DNA of 64,000 nucleotides. Origin: Actinoplanes philippinensis (GTDB lineage: Bacteria > Actinomycetota > Actinomycetes > Mycobacteriales > Micromonosporaceae). Positions within the stretch are counted from its first letter, which is position 1, and each line of letters opens with the position of its first letter. Below the pieces are notes generated by a model. It ran no database searches. It had not been told where the DNA came from and saw nothing but the letters and a program-made list of their open reading frames with translations. Below are positions 40,310 through 49,314 of the stretch, in pieces. The stretch is from NCBI RefSeq assembly GCF_900113015.1, contig NZ_FONV01000011.1, positions 248,001 to 312,000 on the forward strand, in the 5' to 3' direction. The position numbers and the translations under genes are program-made.

Positions 40310-41191
40310 TTACGGAATCAGCGCCGGGATGCTCGAGTCGAGCAGGCCCCGCTCCTTGAGCGCCCCGTAGAGCGGCGTGGTCTCCGGGTAGTGACCCCAG
40401 TGGTGGTCGCCGTCACCGTTGCCGAATCCGCCGAGCAACTGCTTCTGCACCTCGTTGAGGCCCGCCCACTCCGGCCGGTTCGGCAGGTCGGCGTTTTCGT
40501 CACGCATGGCGATCCAGCGCGGGGTGTAACCGAAGAACGCGCCGACGCGGGTGATGTCGGAGTAGTTGTCCGACCGGGCGTGCCAGATGCGCCGGTCGAA
40601 GACGACCAGGTCGCCCGCGTTGGCCGTGATCTGGGTCGCGCCATCGGGCTGCGGCCACGGGACGCCGCGGCTCGGCGGGCCGGGCAGCCAGTTGGTCTTG
40701 TGGCTGCCGGGCAGCACGGTGAAGTTGCCCCGGCCGGTCTCGCTCACGTCGGAGAACCAGTACGCCAGCTTGACCGACAGCATCGGCCGCGGGTCGGTCT
40801 CGATCTCCCGGTTCTGCCGGCCGCCGTCCTGGTGCCAGTGCCACCATTCCTTCTGCTTCTCGTGCAGCTGCGGGTGGACGTCGATGTGCGAGTGGTAGAT
40901 GTGCAGGTTCCACCCGAGCAGCGACCAGATGTACTTGAAAGCCTTGGGGTGGTCGATCAGGAAGGCCAGCTCGGGCACGTGCGCGATCGGCGACAGCTGG
41001 TGCAGGGCACCGGTCGCGCTCAGCCTGCCCTCGGACTTCTGCTTCTCGTAATACCCCAGGATCGCGGCGCGACCGACCGCGATCTCGCTCTCGCTGAGCA
41101 CCGACGGCACGACGATGTAGCCGTCCCGGTCGAACGCCTCCCGCTCCTCGGCGGTCATCGGCGTCCACGCCGGCGCCTCCACCTGAGTCAT
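40310..41191 (-). CDS. Phytanoyl-CoA dioxygenase (PhyH) family protein
   Basis: 293 residues. Fe(II)/2-oxoglutarate oxygenase ligands: WWHWHQDGG gives the H-x-D, and a distal His follows in FDRRIWHARSDN. The Arg for 2-oxoglutarate is probably in SDITRVGAFFGYTPRW. Family feature DGYIVVPSVLSE at the N-terminus and GNFTVLPGSHKTNW between the metal ligands. Substrate is unknown; such enzymes hydroxylate small molecules or lipids. Start 41191 follows GAGAGGGG. Same strand as nudC, 57 bp apart. No homologue is expected here in the conserved neighbourhood, so it may be an insertion. Confidence 0.88.
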   Translation of the reverse strand: MTQVEAPAWTPMTAEEREAFDRDGYIVVPSVLSESEIAVGRAAILGYYEKQKSEGRLSATGALHQLSPIAHVPELAFLIDHPKAFKYIWSLLGWNLHIYHSHIDVHPQLHEKQKEWWHWHQDGGRQNREIETDPRPMLSVKLAYWFSDVSETGRGNFTVLPGSHKTNWLPGPPSRGVPWPQPDGATQITANAGDLVVFDRRIWHARSDNYSDITRVGAFFGYTPRWIAMRDENADLPNRPEWAGLNEVQKQLLGGFGNGDGDHHWGHYPETTPLYGALKERGLLDSSIPALIP

Positions 41192-41248
41192 CGGTTCCCC
41201 TCTCGTCTTTTGCAAGGAAGACGCGATGAGACCTCCGCCGGGTTGCCA

Positions 41249-42196
41249 CTAACCAGAAATATTTTCTGAATCCTCGAGCAGCCATTTCTCAATTAAATAG
41301 AAGGCGATCGAAGAACTCATCGGAATCGACTGCGAACCCTCACCGGAAAACATCTTCCCGACGTCCTCCCTGGTGAACCAGTGCGCCTCGTCGATTTCCT
41401 CCGGGTCCAGGGTCAGCGGCTCAGCCGGATCGGCGATCCCGTGAAAACCGAGCATCAACGAGCCGGGGTACGGCCACGACTGGCTCCCTTCGTACCGGAT
41501 CTCGGAGAGGCCGATACCCACCTCCTCGTAGACCTCACGGGCGACCGCCGCCTCGGCCGACTCGCCCGCCTCGACGAACCCGGCCAGGCAGGAGAACCGC
41601 CGGCCCCCGTCCGGCCGGGGCGGCCAGGCCGCGTTGTGGCCGAGCAGGCAGCGGCCGAGCGGGCCGGGCACCCCGTCATGCACCAGGATGATCATCGCGG
41701 GGTCGGTCCGCGGCCACATCATGACGCCGTCCGGGTCGACCCGCGCCCAGCCGGCCTCCACCACCTCGGTCGGCTTCCCGGTACGCGGAGAGTAGCGGTG
41801 GCTGCGGTGCCAGTTGCCCAGCGCGACCGCCGTGGTGAGCAGGCCGGTGCCGAGATCGTCGAGCAGGTGCCCGGACTCGCGCAGCCCGGTCGCGCGGACC
41901 CCGTTCCGGGTCTCCAGCGGGGCGTCGACGGCCCAGTACGGGGTGCCGTCCGGGCCGACGCCGAGGAACCAGCGCTCCGCCTCCGGCGCCGCCGACGACG
42001 GCACCAGGGTCAGGGCGGCGCCGCCGTCGGGACGGTCGGTGACCAGGGCCCGGCCGCCCTTGGCCAGGTCCACGACGAGGACCTGGCCGCGATCCCAGGC
42101 GGCGGCGAGCCATTCCTCGTCCCGGCGGTGCTCGGCCGCACGGTCGAGGGTGGTACGGGCGAGCGGAGGACCACTCGGCTTCTCGGAGCTGATCAC
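41249..42196 (-). CDS. nudC: NADH pyrophosphatase-like Nudix hydrolase (NudC family), zinc cysteines absent
   Basis: 315 residues. The Nudix box reads GFVEAGESAEAAVAREVYEE (GX5EX7REUXEEXGU), and the NudC-specific SQSWPYPGSLML follows (family consensus SQPWPFPxS). The N-terminal domain precedes HRSHRYSPRTGKPT, where NudC enzymes normally have the first C-x-x-C of a zinc ribbon; here S and T replace Cys and the second pair is also missing (GWARVDPDG). Catalysis (NAD(H) to NMN(H) plus AMP, or RNA de-NADding) should be retained because the box is intact; stability and dimerisation may differ. ATG overlaps the stop of the upstream M16 gene (ATGA). Confidence 0.9.
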   Translation of the reverse strand: MISSEKPSGPPLARTTLDRAAEHRRDEEWLAAAWDRGQVLVVDLAKGGRALVTDRPDGGAALTLVPSSAAPEAERWFLGVGPDGTPYWAVDAPLETRNGVRATGLRESGHLLDDLGTGLLTTAVALGNWHRSHRYSPRTGKPTEVVEAGWARVDPDGVMMWPRTDPAMIILVHDGVPGPLGRCLLGHNAAWPPRPDGGRRFSCLAGFVEAGESAEAAVAREVYEEVGIGLSEIRYEGSQSWPYPGSLMLGFHGIADPAEPLTLDPEEIDEAHWFTREDVGKMFSGEGSQSIPMSSSIAFYLIEKWLLEDSENISG

Positions 42197-43509
42197 GCTG
42201 CGCTGCGCTCCACGACGGTCAGGGCGGACAACTGCGACTCGATCTTCTCGGCGTCACCGAGGACCACTGTCACCGCCCGGGACGGGGCCAGATACTTCGC
42301 GGCCGCGGCGGCGACCTCCTCGCGGGTGGCCGCGGACAGCGCCGCGGAATACTCCCGCAGGTGGTCGAGACGGAGCCCGAAGCCGGCGTACATCCCGGCG
42401 AGAGCGGCGAGCCCGGCCTGGGTGGACATGCCGAGGCGGAGCGTGCCGAGCGCATACCGCCGGGCCTGCTCCAGCTCCTCCTCACCGGGCGGGAGGCTGG
42501 CGATGCGGCCCAGCTCGTAGACCGTCTCCAGCAGCGACGGGCCGGTCACCTCGGTGGCCACCTCGGCGGCGGCGACCAGGGCGGAACCGGCGACGTAGTG
42601 GTCGATCGACGAGTACGACCCGTAGGTGTAGCCCTTGTCCTCCCGGATGTTCTCGGTCCACCGGGAGGAGAAGTAGCCGCCGAACACCAGGTTCGCCAGG
42701 TAGAGCGGGGCGTAGTCGGGATCGGTACGGGTCAGCGCGGGCAGCGCGAGCCGCAGCGACGACTGCACCGAGCCGGGCCGGTCGACGAGCAGCAGCGGGC
42801 CGGTCTCCAGCGCCGGGGTGGGCGGCAGGCTGCCGTCGGCGGCGCTGCCCGACCAGCCGCCGAGGATCTTCTCCGCGGTGTCGATGGCCTGGTCCGGGTC
42901 GATGTCGCCGACCAGCACGAGCACGGCGCCGTCGGGACGGACCCGGGCGGCGTGCAGGTCGCGCAACGGCTCGGGGGACAACGCCCGGATCTCGTCGGGC
43001 TCCGGGGTCTGCACCGCGTACGGGTGAGTGCCGTACATCCGCTTGAGCAGTGCCACCCGGGCCAGGTGCGCCGGCTGGCTGAGGGCGACCTGGATGTGGT
43101 CGACGAGCCGGTCCCGCTCGGTGGACACCTCCTCCACCGGGTAGGTGGCGTCGGTCAGCACCGAGGCGAGCAGCTCCAGCGTCCGGTCGAGACCGTCGGC
43201 GAGCGCGTTGCCGCTGATCAGCAGCCGGTCCGGGTCGAGGCCGGCGGACAGGCCGCCGCCGACGGCCTGCAGCTCGGCGGCGATGTCGATGCTGTTCATG
43301 GCGCTGGTGCCGGTGAAGAGGGCCTGCGAGAGCAGGGTGGCCGGGGCCAGCGGGGCCCGCCCGAACGGGATCCGCAGCCGCACCTCGACCAGGGGCACCG
43401 CGGACCGCCGGATGGCGATCACGGTGAGACCGTTGGGCAGAGTGCGCTCGCGCTCCCGCGGCAGGTTCAGCTCGGCGTCCGGCACCAGGTCGGGCAGGGT
43501 CTTGGTCAC
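42193..43509 (-). CDS. M16 family peptidase-like subunit, non-catalytic
   Basis: 438 residues with the M16 fold (RTLPNGLTVIAIRRSAVPLV; FGGYFSSRWTENIREDKGYTYG, the conserved R/Y motif of the second half) but without the HxxEH zinc motif: the expected site reads ATLLSQALFTGTS. In two-subunit M16 proteases one partner keeps the metal site and the other supplies the substrate-binding R-Y pair, which is what this shows. The start overlaps the stop of the catalytic subunit (ATGA), and its own stop overlaps the nudC start. Confidence 0.9.
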   Translation of the reverse strand: MTKTLPDLVPDAELNLPRERERTLPNGLTVIAIRRSAVPLVEVRLRIPFGRAPLAPATLLSQALFTGTSAMNSIDIAAELQAVGGGLSAGLDPDRLLISGNALADGLDRTLELLASVLTDATYPVEEVSTERDRLVDHIQVALSQPAHLARVALLKRMYGTHPYAVQTPEPDEIRALSPEPLRDLHAARVRPDGAVLVLVGDIDPDQAIDTAEKILGGWSGSAADGSLPPTPALETGPLLLVDRPGSVQSSLRLALPALTRTDPDYAPLYLANLVFGGYFSSRWTENIREDKGYTYGSYSSIDHYVAGSALVAAAEVATEVTGPSLLETVYELGRIASLPPGEEELEQARRYALGTLRLGMSTQAGLAALAGMYAGFGLRLDHLREYSAALSAATREEVAAAAAKYLAPSRAVTVVLGDAEKIESQLSALTVVERSAA

Positions 43510-44813
43510 GAGGAGGCTCCCGGGATCACTTCGACGGAGGCGCGGCGCTCCGGCCGCAGGGTGGCCGCGGCGGCGACGATCTGCTCCTCGCGCACCTCGC
43601 TGATCAGCTTCGGCAGGTCGTTGAGCAGGCCGGGGCGGCCGCGCTGCAGCTCCAGGACGGCCATCGGCTGGGCCCGGCCGAGCACGTCGTCGGTGCCGTG
43701 CAGGGAGCGGGTCGCCATCCGCGCCTGGGTGCGGTCCAGCTCGCCGGGCTTGAGGCCGTCGGCGGCCAGCCGGTCCAGCTCCTCGTCGATGGTGCGCAGC
43801 ACCTTGTCGGCGTCGCCGCCCGGGGGCATGTGGGCCTGCAGAAGCAGCGCGGTCGGGTTGCGCACCAGATACTCGTCGCCCATGAAGCCGATGTAGCCGC
43901 CCAGGGTGGTGGCCGTGCGGTCGCGCTGGACCAGGCGCTCGACCAGCCGGGACGCGTCACCGTCGGTGAGCACCTCGGCGAGCACCACGTAGGGCAGGTA
44001 GTCCTCGAAGGTGCCGATCGGGTCGGGCACGCGCCATCCGGCGGCCACGGCCGGCAGCGGGGCGATGCGATCGGTGTACGACTCGCGGCGCTCCCCGCTC
44101 AGGTCGGGCTCGTCGAAGTCGGGCAGCTGCGGGGCCGGGCGGGCCGGGACGTCGCCGAAGTGCCGCTCGATCATCGCGGTCGCCTCGGCCACGTCGAAGT
44201 CGCCGGCGACCGAGAGCACCGCGTTGCCACAGGCGTAATACCTGTCGAAGAAGCCCTGCGCGTCCTCGACGGTGGCGCTCTCCAGATCCTCGAACGACCC
44301 GTAGCCGTCGTGCGCGTTCGCGAAGGTGCCGAACATCACCGGTGGCAGTTTCAGCCACGGGAACCCGCCGTACGGCCGGTTCAGCACGTTGACCCGGATC
44401 TCCTCCTTGACCACGTCGACCTGATTGCGCAGGTTCTCCTCGGTGAGCCGGGGACCACGCATCCGGTCGGCCTCGAGGAACAGCGCACGCTCCAGGCCAC
44501 CGGTCGGGAGCACCTCGAAGTAGTCGGTGTAGTCGAGGTGGGTGGAGCCGTTGAAACTGCCGCCCGCGCCCTGCACGTGGCGGAAGTGCGCCAGCTTCTC
44601 CAGGTTTTCCGAGCCCTGGAACATCAGGTGCTCGAAGAGGTGGGCGAAACCGGTACGGCCCTCCGGCTCGCTGCGGATGCCGACGTCGTAGACGACGGCC
44701 ACACCGACCACCGGGGCGCTGCGATCCGGGGAGAGGACCACGCGCAGACCGTTGCCGAGCGTGAACCGCTCGACCGGGTATTTCGTCGCGGGGATCTTGA
44801 TTTTGGGCGCCAC
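43506..44813 (-). CDS. M16 family zinc peptidase, catalytic subunit
   Basis: 435 residues. The inverted zinc motif is present as GFAHLFEHLMFQGSENL (HxxEH) with the third ligand Glu expected in the DVVKEEIRVNVLNRPYGG region. The partner gene downstream lacks this motif, so the pair probably forms a heterodimer cleaving peptides, like two-subunit bacterial M16 enzymes. First gene of a three-gene coupled unit (M16 catalytic, M16 partner, nudC). No signal peptide is evident, so the enzyme is likely cytoplasmic. Confidence 0.92.
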   Translation of the reverse strand: MAPKIKIPATKYPVERFTLGNGLRVVLSPDRSAPVVGVAVVYDVGIRSEPEGRTGFAHLFEHLMFQGSENLEKLAHFRHVQGAGGSFNGSTHLDYTDYFEVLPTGGLERALFLEADRMRGPRLTEENLRNQVDVVKEEIRVNVLNRPYGGFPWLKLPPVMFGTFANAHDGYGSFEDLESATVEDAQGFFDRYYACGNAVLSVAGDFDVAEATAMIERHFGDVPARPAPQLPDFDEPDLSGERRESYTDRIAPLPAVAAGWRVPDPIGTFEDYLPYVVLAEVLTDGDASRLVERLVQRDRTATTLGGYIGFMGDEYLVRNPTALLLQAHMPPGGDADKVLRTIDEELDRLAADGLKPGELDRTQARMATRSLHGTDDVLGRAQPMAVLELQRGRPGLLNDLPKLISEVREEQIVAAAATLRPERRASVEVIPGASS

Positions 44814-45093
44814 GCTACGAATCTAGCGGACACTTCTGCGTAGCCGAACGGCGACGCCGCGTAAATACATCAATATCCGTTCCCGATCTTCCGCCGCGAA
44901 TCGGACCGGATGTGGCGTGTCACCGCCATCCCTGTCACCCCACCGATGGAAATCCGGCACGATACACCCCGAAAATGCCCTGGATGCCGGTTTCCCGCTC
45001 CGCGACTCCCGCTTGACGCACCAAACCCACATGGTCCAGTATTCCCATCCAACAGATAGGTTAACCGAAGTATTGGCGGGAGGGGAGCGCGGC

Positions 45094-45507
45094 GTGTACG
45101 TCTCGGCTCGCACGGACTACGCCGTACGCGCGATGCTGGCGGTCACCGCCGAGCACCCACGCCTGGTCAAGGCGGCCGGACTGGCCGCCGTCCAGGACAT
45201 CCCGCTCAGCTTTCTGCAGGGAATCCTGCTCGATCTGCGCCGCGCGGGGCTGTTGCACAGCCACCGTGGTGTGGACGGCGGATACGCCTTGGCCCGCCCG
45301 GCCGAGGAGATCACCGTCGGCGATGTGGTTCGCGCCGTCGGGGGTGCCCTCACCACGGTCCGGGGGCTGCCCACGTCCACGGCGACCTACCACGGTGCGG
45401 CGACGGCGCTGCACGACGTGTGGATCGCCGTCGAGGCGGCCATCGAGGGTGTCGTCGACCACAAGACCCTGGCCGAACTCTCCAGCATCTCAGTGAAACG
45501 GAATTAG
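45094..45507 (+). CDS. Rrf2-type transcription regulator, cysteine-free
   Basis: 137 residues, GTG start after GGGAGGGGAG. Winged-helix signature: SARTDYAVRAMLAVTAEHP, IPLSFLQGILLDLRRAGLLHSHRGVDGGYALARP (recognition helix and wing). No Cys is present, so it cannot bind an Fe-S cluster like IscR/NsrR; cysteine-free Rrf2 proteins such as CymR respond to sulfur metabolites. It is 8 bp upstream of an ABC transporter for sulfonate-type substrates and probably controls it. An 8-bp palindrome GGTTAACC lies about 30 bp before the start (45059-45066), a candidate operator. Confidence 0.88.
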   Translation: MYVSARTDYAVRAMLAVTAEHPRLVKAAGLAAVQDIPLSFLQGILLDLRRAGLLHSHRGVDGGYALARPAEEITVGDVVRAVGGALTTVRGLPTSTATYHGAATALHDVWIAVEAAIEGVVDHKTLAELSSISVKRN

Positions 45508-45515
45508 GAGTGAGC

Positions 45516-46595
45516 ATGAGCTCCCGCACCATACGTGCGCTGGCCCTTGCATCGGCCGCCCTGGTGGCCACGACCGCGCTGGCCGCCTGCGGTTCCAAGG
45601 AAGAAGAGAAGACCGCCGCCGAGGCCGCCGCGGGCAACGCCGCCGAGGCCCCCGCCATCAAGCTGGGCTACTTCCCCAACATCACCCACGCCCCGGCCCT
45701 GGTCGGCGTGAACAAGAAGATCTTCGAAGAGAAACTGGGCAGCACCAAGCTGGAGGCGACCACCTTCAACGCCGGCCCGGCCGCGATCGAGGCGCTGCTC
45801 TCCGGCGCGATCGACGCCACCTACATCGGCCCGAACCCTGCGATCAACGGCTGGTCCAAGTCCAAGGGCACCGCGCTGAAGATCATCGCGGGCAGCACCT
45901 CGGGCGGCGCCGGCCTGGTCGTCCGCGAGGGCATCAACACCCCGGCCGACCTCAAGGGCAAGAAGATCGCCACCCCGCAGCTGGGCAACACCCAGGACGT
46001 CGCGCTGCGCGCCTGGCTGAAGTCGAACAACCTGAACGCCGACACCAGCGGCGGCGGCGACGTCTCGATCCTGCCGCAGGACAACGCGACCGCGGTCCAG
46101 GCCTTCGCGCAGGGCACCATCGACGGCGCCTGGGTGCCGGAGCCCAACTACAGCAAGCTGATCCTCGAGTCCAAGGGCAAGGTCCTGGTCGACGAGAAGA
46201 CGCTGTGGCCGAACCAGGAGTTCGTCACCACCCACCTGATCGTCAGCCAGGACTTCCTGAAGAAGTACCCGGGCACGGTCAAGAAGCTGCTCCAGGGCCA
46301 CATCGCGGCGGTCAAGTACATCAAGGACAACAACGCCGACGCGCAGAAGGCCGCGAACGCCCAGATCGAGGCTCTCACCAGCAAGCCGCTGAAGGACGAG
46401 ATCCTCACCGCCGCGTTCGCGAACCTGAAGTTCACCTACGACCCGATCGCGTCCTCGCTCTTCACCAGCGCGAAGCACGCCGAGGAGGTCGGCCTGCTCG
46501 ACCCGGTGGACCTCAAGGGCATCTACGACATCACCCTGCTGAACGAGCTGCTGAAGGCGGACGGCCAGGCCGAGGTCAGCGACGCCGCGGCCTGA
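45516..46595 (+). CDS. ssuA: Aliphatic-sulfonate-type ABC transporter substrate-binding lipoprotein
   Basis: 359 residues. Lipoprotein signal ending LAACGS (lipobox Cys). Body of the SsuA/NrtA/TauA class: IKLGYFPNITHAPALVG, NAGPAAIEALLSGAIDATYIGPNPA, LKGKKIATPQLGNTQDVALR and NATAVQAFAQGTIDGAWVPEP. Binds a small anion-type substrate outside the membrane; sulfonates or taurine are likeliest, nitrate or other compounds possible. AGGAG precedes the ATG. Codons are strongly biased (AAG, CTG, GGC), suggesting high expression. Confidence 0.85.
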   Translation: MSSRTIRALALASAALVATTALAACGSKEEEKTAAEAAAGNAAEAPAIKLGYFPNITHAPALVGVNKKIFEEKLGSTKLEATTFNAGPAAIEALLSGAIDATYIGPNPAINGWSKSKGTALKIIAGSTSGGAGLVVREGINTPADLKGKKIATPQLGNTQDVALRAWLKSNNLNADTSGGGDVSILPQDNATAVQAFAQGTIDGAWVPEPNYSKLILESKGKVLVDEKTLWPNQEFVTTHLIVSQDFLKKYPGTVKKLLQGHIAAVKYIKDNNADAQKAANAQIEALTSKPLKDEILTAAFANLKFTYDPIASSLFTSAKHAEEVGLLDPVDLKGIYDITLLNELLKADGQAEVSDAAA

Positions 46596-46640
46596 TCCGG
46601 CCTCTCATCGCAAAGATCTGAACCTCAAGGGAGGGCGAGT

Positions 46641-47387
46641 ATGAGCACGGTTGTCCGGATCGACGATGTGACCAAGCAGTACGGTGCGGGAAGCAATGCC
46701 CTGCTCGCCCTCGACCACATCTCCCTCGACGTCGACAAGGGCGAGTTCGTCTGCCTCCTCGGCGCCTCCGGCTGCGGCAAGAGCACCCTGCTCTCGCTGG
46801 TCGCCGGCCTCGACGAGATCACCAGCGGCACCCTGGACATCAGCGGGAAGCATGTCGCGCTGATGTTCCAGGAGGCCGCCCTCTTCCCCTGGCTCTCGGT
46901 CGCCGCCAACGTCGAGCTGCCGCTGAAACTGCAGGGGGTGGGCCGCGCCGACCGGAAGAAGCGCGCCCAGGAGCTGCTCGAGATCGTCCGGCTGGGCGGT
47001 TTCGGAGGGAAGCGGCCGCACGAGCTCTCCGGCGGCATGCGGCAGCGGGTCGCGCTGGCCCGGGCGCTCGCCCAGAACGCCGACGTCCTGCTGATGGACG
47101 AGCCGTTCGGCGCGCTCGACGCGATGACCCGCGACATCCTGCACGACGAGCTGGAGCGGATCTGGCGCGAGCAGGAGCTCACCGTTCTCTTCGTCACCCA
47201 CAACGTGCGCGAGGCGGTCCGTCTCGGCGACCGGGTGGTCCTGCTGAGCAGCCGCCCCGGGCGCGTCATCGAGGACTTCAAGATCGATCACGCCCGCCCG
47301 CGGCGCATCGACTCCCCCGAGGTCTCCGGCCAGGCCGCCGAGATCACCGACCGGCTCCGCGCGGAGGTCGCCCGTCATGCCAACTGA
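46641..47387 (+). CDS. ssuB: ABC transporter ATPase of the sulfonate-type system
   Basis: 248 residues. Walker A GASGCGKST (41-49), Q-loop VALMFQEAALFPWL, signature LSGGMRQRVALARALAQ, Walker B DVLLMDEPFGALD, His switch VTHNVREAV. Typical of SsuB/TauB. AAGGGAGGGCG precedes the ATG. The 3' end overlaps the permease gene by 11 bp. Confidence 0.93.
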   Translation: MSTVVRIDDVTKQYGAGSNALLALDHISLDVDKGEFVCLLGASGCGKSTLLSLVAGLDEITSGTLDISGKHVALMFQEAALFPWLSVAANVELPLKLQGVGRADRKKRAQELLEIVRLGGFGGKRPHELSGGMRQRVALARALAQNADVLLMDEPFGALDAMTRDILHDELERIWREQELTVLFVTHNVREAVRLGDRVVLLSSRPGRVIEDFKIDHARPRRIDSPEVSGQAAEITDRLRAEVARHAN

Positions 47388-48300
47388 CACGTCAACCGAC
47401 GGCGCCCCACAGGGTGACGCTGTGACCAACCTGGCGCCCTCCGATCGATCGGATGTTGCCGCCGACCGGGTCAGCGGCCTCGACGCCCTCGAACTCGCGC
47501 CCAAGACCGACAAGGGCGCCCTCGGCAAGCGGATCTGGGCGAGCACCTGGCCGAAACTGCTGGCGATCGCGATCGTCGTGGGAGCGTGGCAGCTGGTCTT
47601 CCTGTCCGGCTGGCGCAAGCCGTACGTCCTGCCGCCGCCGGCCGACGTGTTCGCCGAACTGGGTGAGCTGATCACCGAGCCGAAGTTCTGGGACGGCGTC
47701 CAGCTGACCATGACCCGGGCGCTCACCGGGTTCGCGCTGGCCGTGGCGATCGGCACGCTGCTCGGTGCGCTGGTCTCGCAGTTCAAGCCGCTGCGCGCCG
47801 CGATCGGCTCACTGATCACCGGCCTGCAGACCATGCCGTCGATCATGTGGTTCCCGCTCGCCATCCTGCTCTTCCAGCTCGGCGAGGAGGCGATCCTCTT
47901 CGTGGTCGTCATCGGGGCCGCGCCGTCGGTGGCGAACGGCCTGATCAGCGGCATCGACTACGTGCCGCGGACGTGGCTGCGGGTGGGCCAGGTGATGGGC
48001 ATGCGGGGCATCGCGAAATACCGGCACCTGATCCTGCCCGCGTCGCTGCCGTCCTTCGTCTCCGGGCTCAAGCAGGGCTGGGCGTTCTCCTGGCGCAGCC
48101 TGATGGCGGGTGAGCTGCTGGTCATCGTGCCGGGCACGGTGTCCATCGGCGTCCGGATGCAGACCGCCCGTGACCTGAACGACGCGGTGGCCGTCATCGC
48201 GTACATCATCGTGGTTTTGATCATCGGCATCCTGGTCGACCAGTTCTTCAACGCGGCCGACGGCGCCCTCCGCAAGCGCTGGGGCCTGACCGCGAGCTAG
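47377..48300 (+). CDS. ssuC: ABC transporter permease of the sulfonate-type system
   Basis: 307 residues. A long polar N-terminal extension (about 1-60) precedes six membrane helices. The cytoplasmic EAA loop is visible as YVPRTWLRVGQVMGMRGIAKYRHLILPASLPSF, characteristic of SsuC/TauC permeases. ATG 47377 lies inside the ATPase gene. Its TAG stop overlaps the stop of the convergent gene in a shared CTAG. Confidence 0.92.
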   Translation: MPTDTSTDGAPQGDAVTNLAPSDRSDVAADRVSGLDALELAPKTDKGALGKRIWASTWPKLLAIAIVVGAWQLVFLSGWRKPYVLPPPADVFAELGELITEPKFWDGVQLTMTRALTGFALAVAIGTLLGALVSQFKPLRAAIGSLITGLQTMPSIMWFPLAILLFQLGEEAILFVVVIGAAPSVANGLISGIDYVPRTWLRVGQVMGMRGIAKYRHLILPASLPSFVSGLKQGWAFSWRSLMAGELLVIVPGTVSIGVRMQTARDLNDAVAVIAYIIVVLIIGILVDQFFNAADGALRKRWGLTAS

Positions 48301-49187
48301 GCCGGCCGCACCGAGTCGAGAACCTCGTCGACCACGTAGTCGAACTGACGGTGGGTGTCGGGGACCGAGACGTAGAGGATCGCGGCCGTCGGTTTGCCGA
48401 CGTCGATGACCGCCACCGCGGAGAGCTCCGAGGTGGCGGTCAGACCCGGTTCCCGGAAGCTGAGCCGGAACTCGCTCACCCAGGCCGGCCGCCCGCCGAG
48501 TGTCGTCACCTCGTCGCGGATCGGCTCCATGCTGTTCGGCTGGGGGTAGTACTCGGCGCGCACGTCCGCCGCGACCTGCCGGCCCACACACTCCAGGTCG
48601 AGCGTCACGGCGTCGTTGTCGGCCGCCGGGACCGCCGCCGACAGGATCGATGCGTGATACTGCCCACCCTGGTAGACCTCGGTGACGAAGTGCTGCCCGA
48701 CCCGGTACGGCACCTGCAGGGTGCCCGCGTTCCACACCTCGGTCCACGGGACCCAGGGCGCGCCGTACCTCTTGTAGCTGATCCCCGCGTTCGGATCGAC
48801 GGTGCGCTCGCCGTCGGCCGGCGCCGCCGGAGCGCTCGGCGCGGCGGGCGTCGCGCCGCCGGGCGAGACAGTGGGCGCCGGGCAGGCCTGCGCCAGCGGG
48901 GGCCGCAGATCGGCGGGCGCCGCCGCCTTCTCCCCGAACGGATCACCGTCCCCGCCGAAGATCACCACGAGCAGGATCACCAGGCCGGCCGCGAGGATCA
49001 CGCCGGCCACCCCACCGAAGATCATCAACTGCCGCCGGCGCCGCTCGGGTCCCTCCGGGCGGGGCGGCTCCGGCGGCGTCTCGGGCTCCGGACCCGGCCC
49101 GGGTACGCGATGACCGGTCACCATCCCCGACGACCACGGCCCGCCCGGCCGCTCCCAGGCGGACATCGGCGGCTGCGGCTCGGACAT
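48297..49187 (-). CDS. Membrane-anchored extracytoplasmic protein, unknown function
   Basis: 296 residues starting MSEPQPPMSAWERPGG. A Pro-rich cytoplasmic N-terminus of about 45 residues (EPETPPEPPRPEGPERRRRQ), one membrane helix (IFGGVAGVILAAGLVILLVVIF), an Ala/Pro linker and a beta-rich domain (SYKRYGAPWVPWTEVWNAG, YRVGQHFVTEVYQGGQYHAS, DVRAEYYPQPNSMEPIRDEV, YVSVPDTHRQFDYVVDEVLDSV). This layout is frequent for actinobacterial envelope proteins. No family recognised. Two in-frame codons upstream (49193) offer an alternative start. Confidence 0.8.
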   Translation of the reverse strand: MSEPQPPMSAWERPGGPWSSGMVTGHRVPGPGPEPETPPEPPRPEGPERRRRQLMIFGGVAGVILAAGLVILLVVIFGGDGDPFGEKAAAPADLRPPLAQACPAPTVSPGGATPAAPSAPAAPADGERTVDPNAGISYKRYGAPWVPWTEVWNAGTLQVPYRVGQHFVTEVYQGGQYHASILSAAVPAADNDAVTLDLECVGRQVAADVRAEYYPQPNSMEPIRDEVTTLGGRPAWVSEFRLSFREPGLTATSELSAVAVIDVGKPTAAILYVSVPDTHRQFDYVVDEVLDSVRPA

Positions 49188-49314
49188 GCACACCAGTGAA
49201 CACCACGAGCGCTGTGACCGGCGCGGCTCCCACGCCGTCCCACGGGCCGGTAAGCCTGCCGGAATTGTGCATCCGACTCGCGCCGTTCCCAGAAACTTCG
49301 GTTACCGTGCTGCC

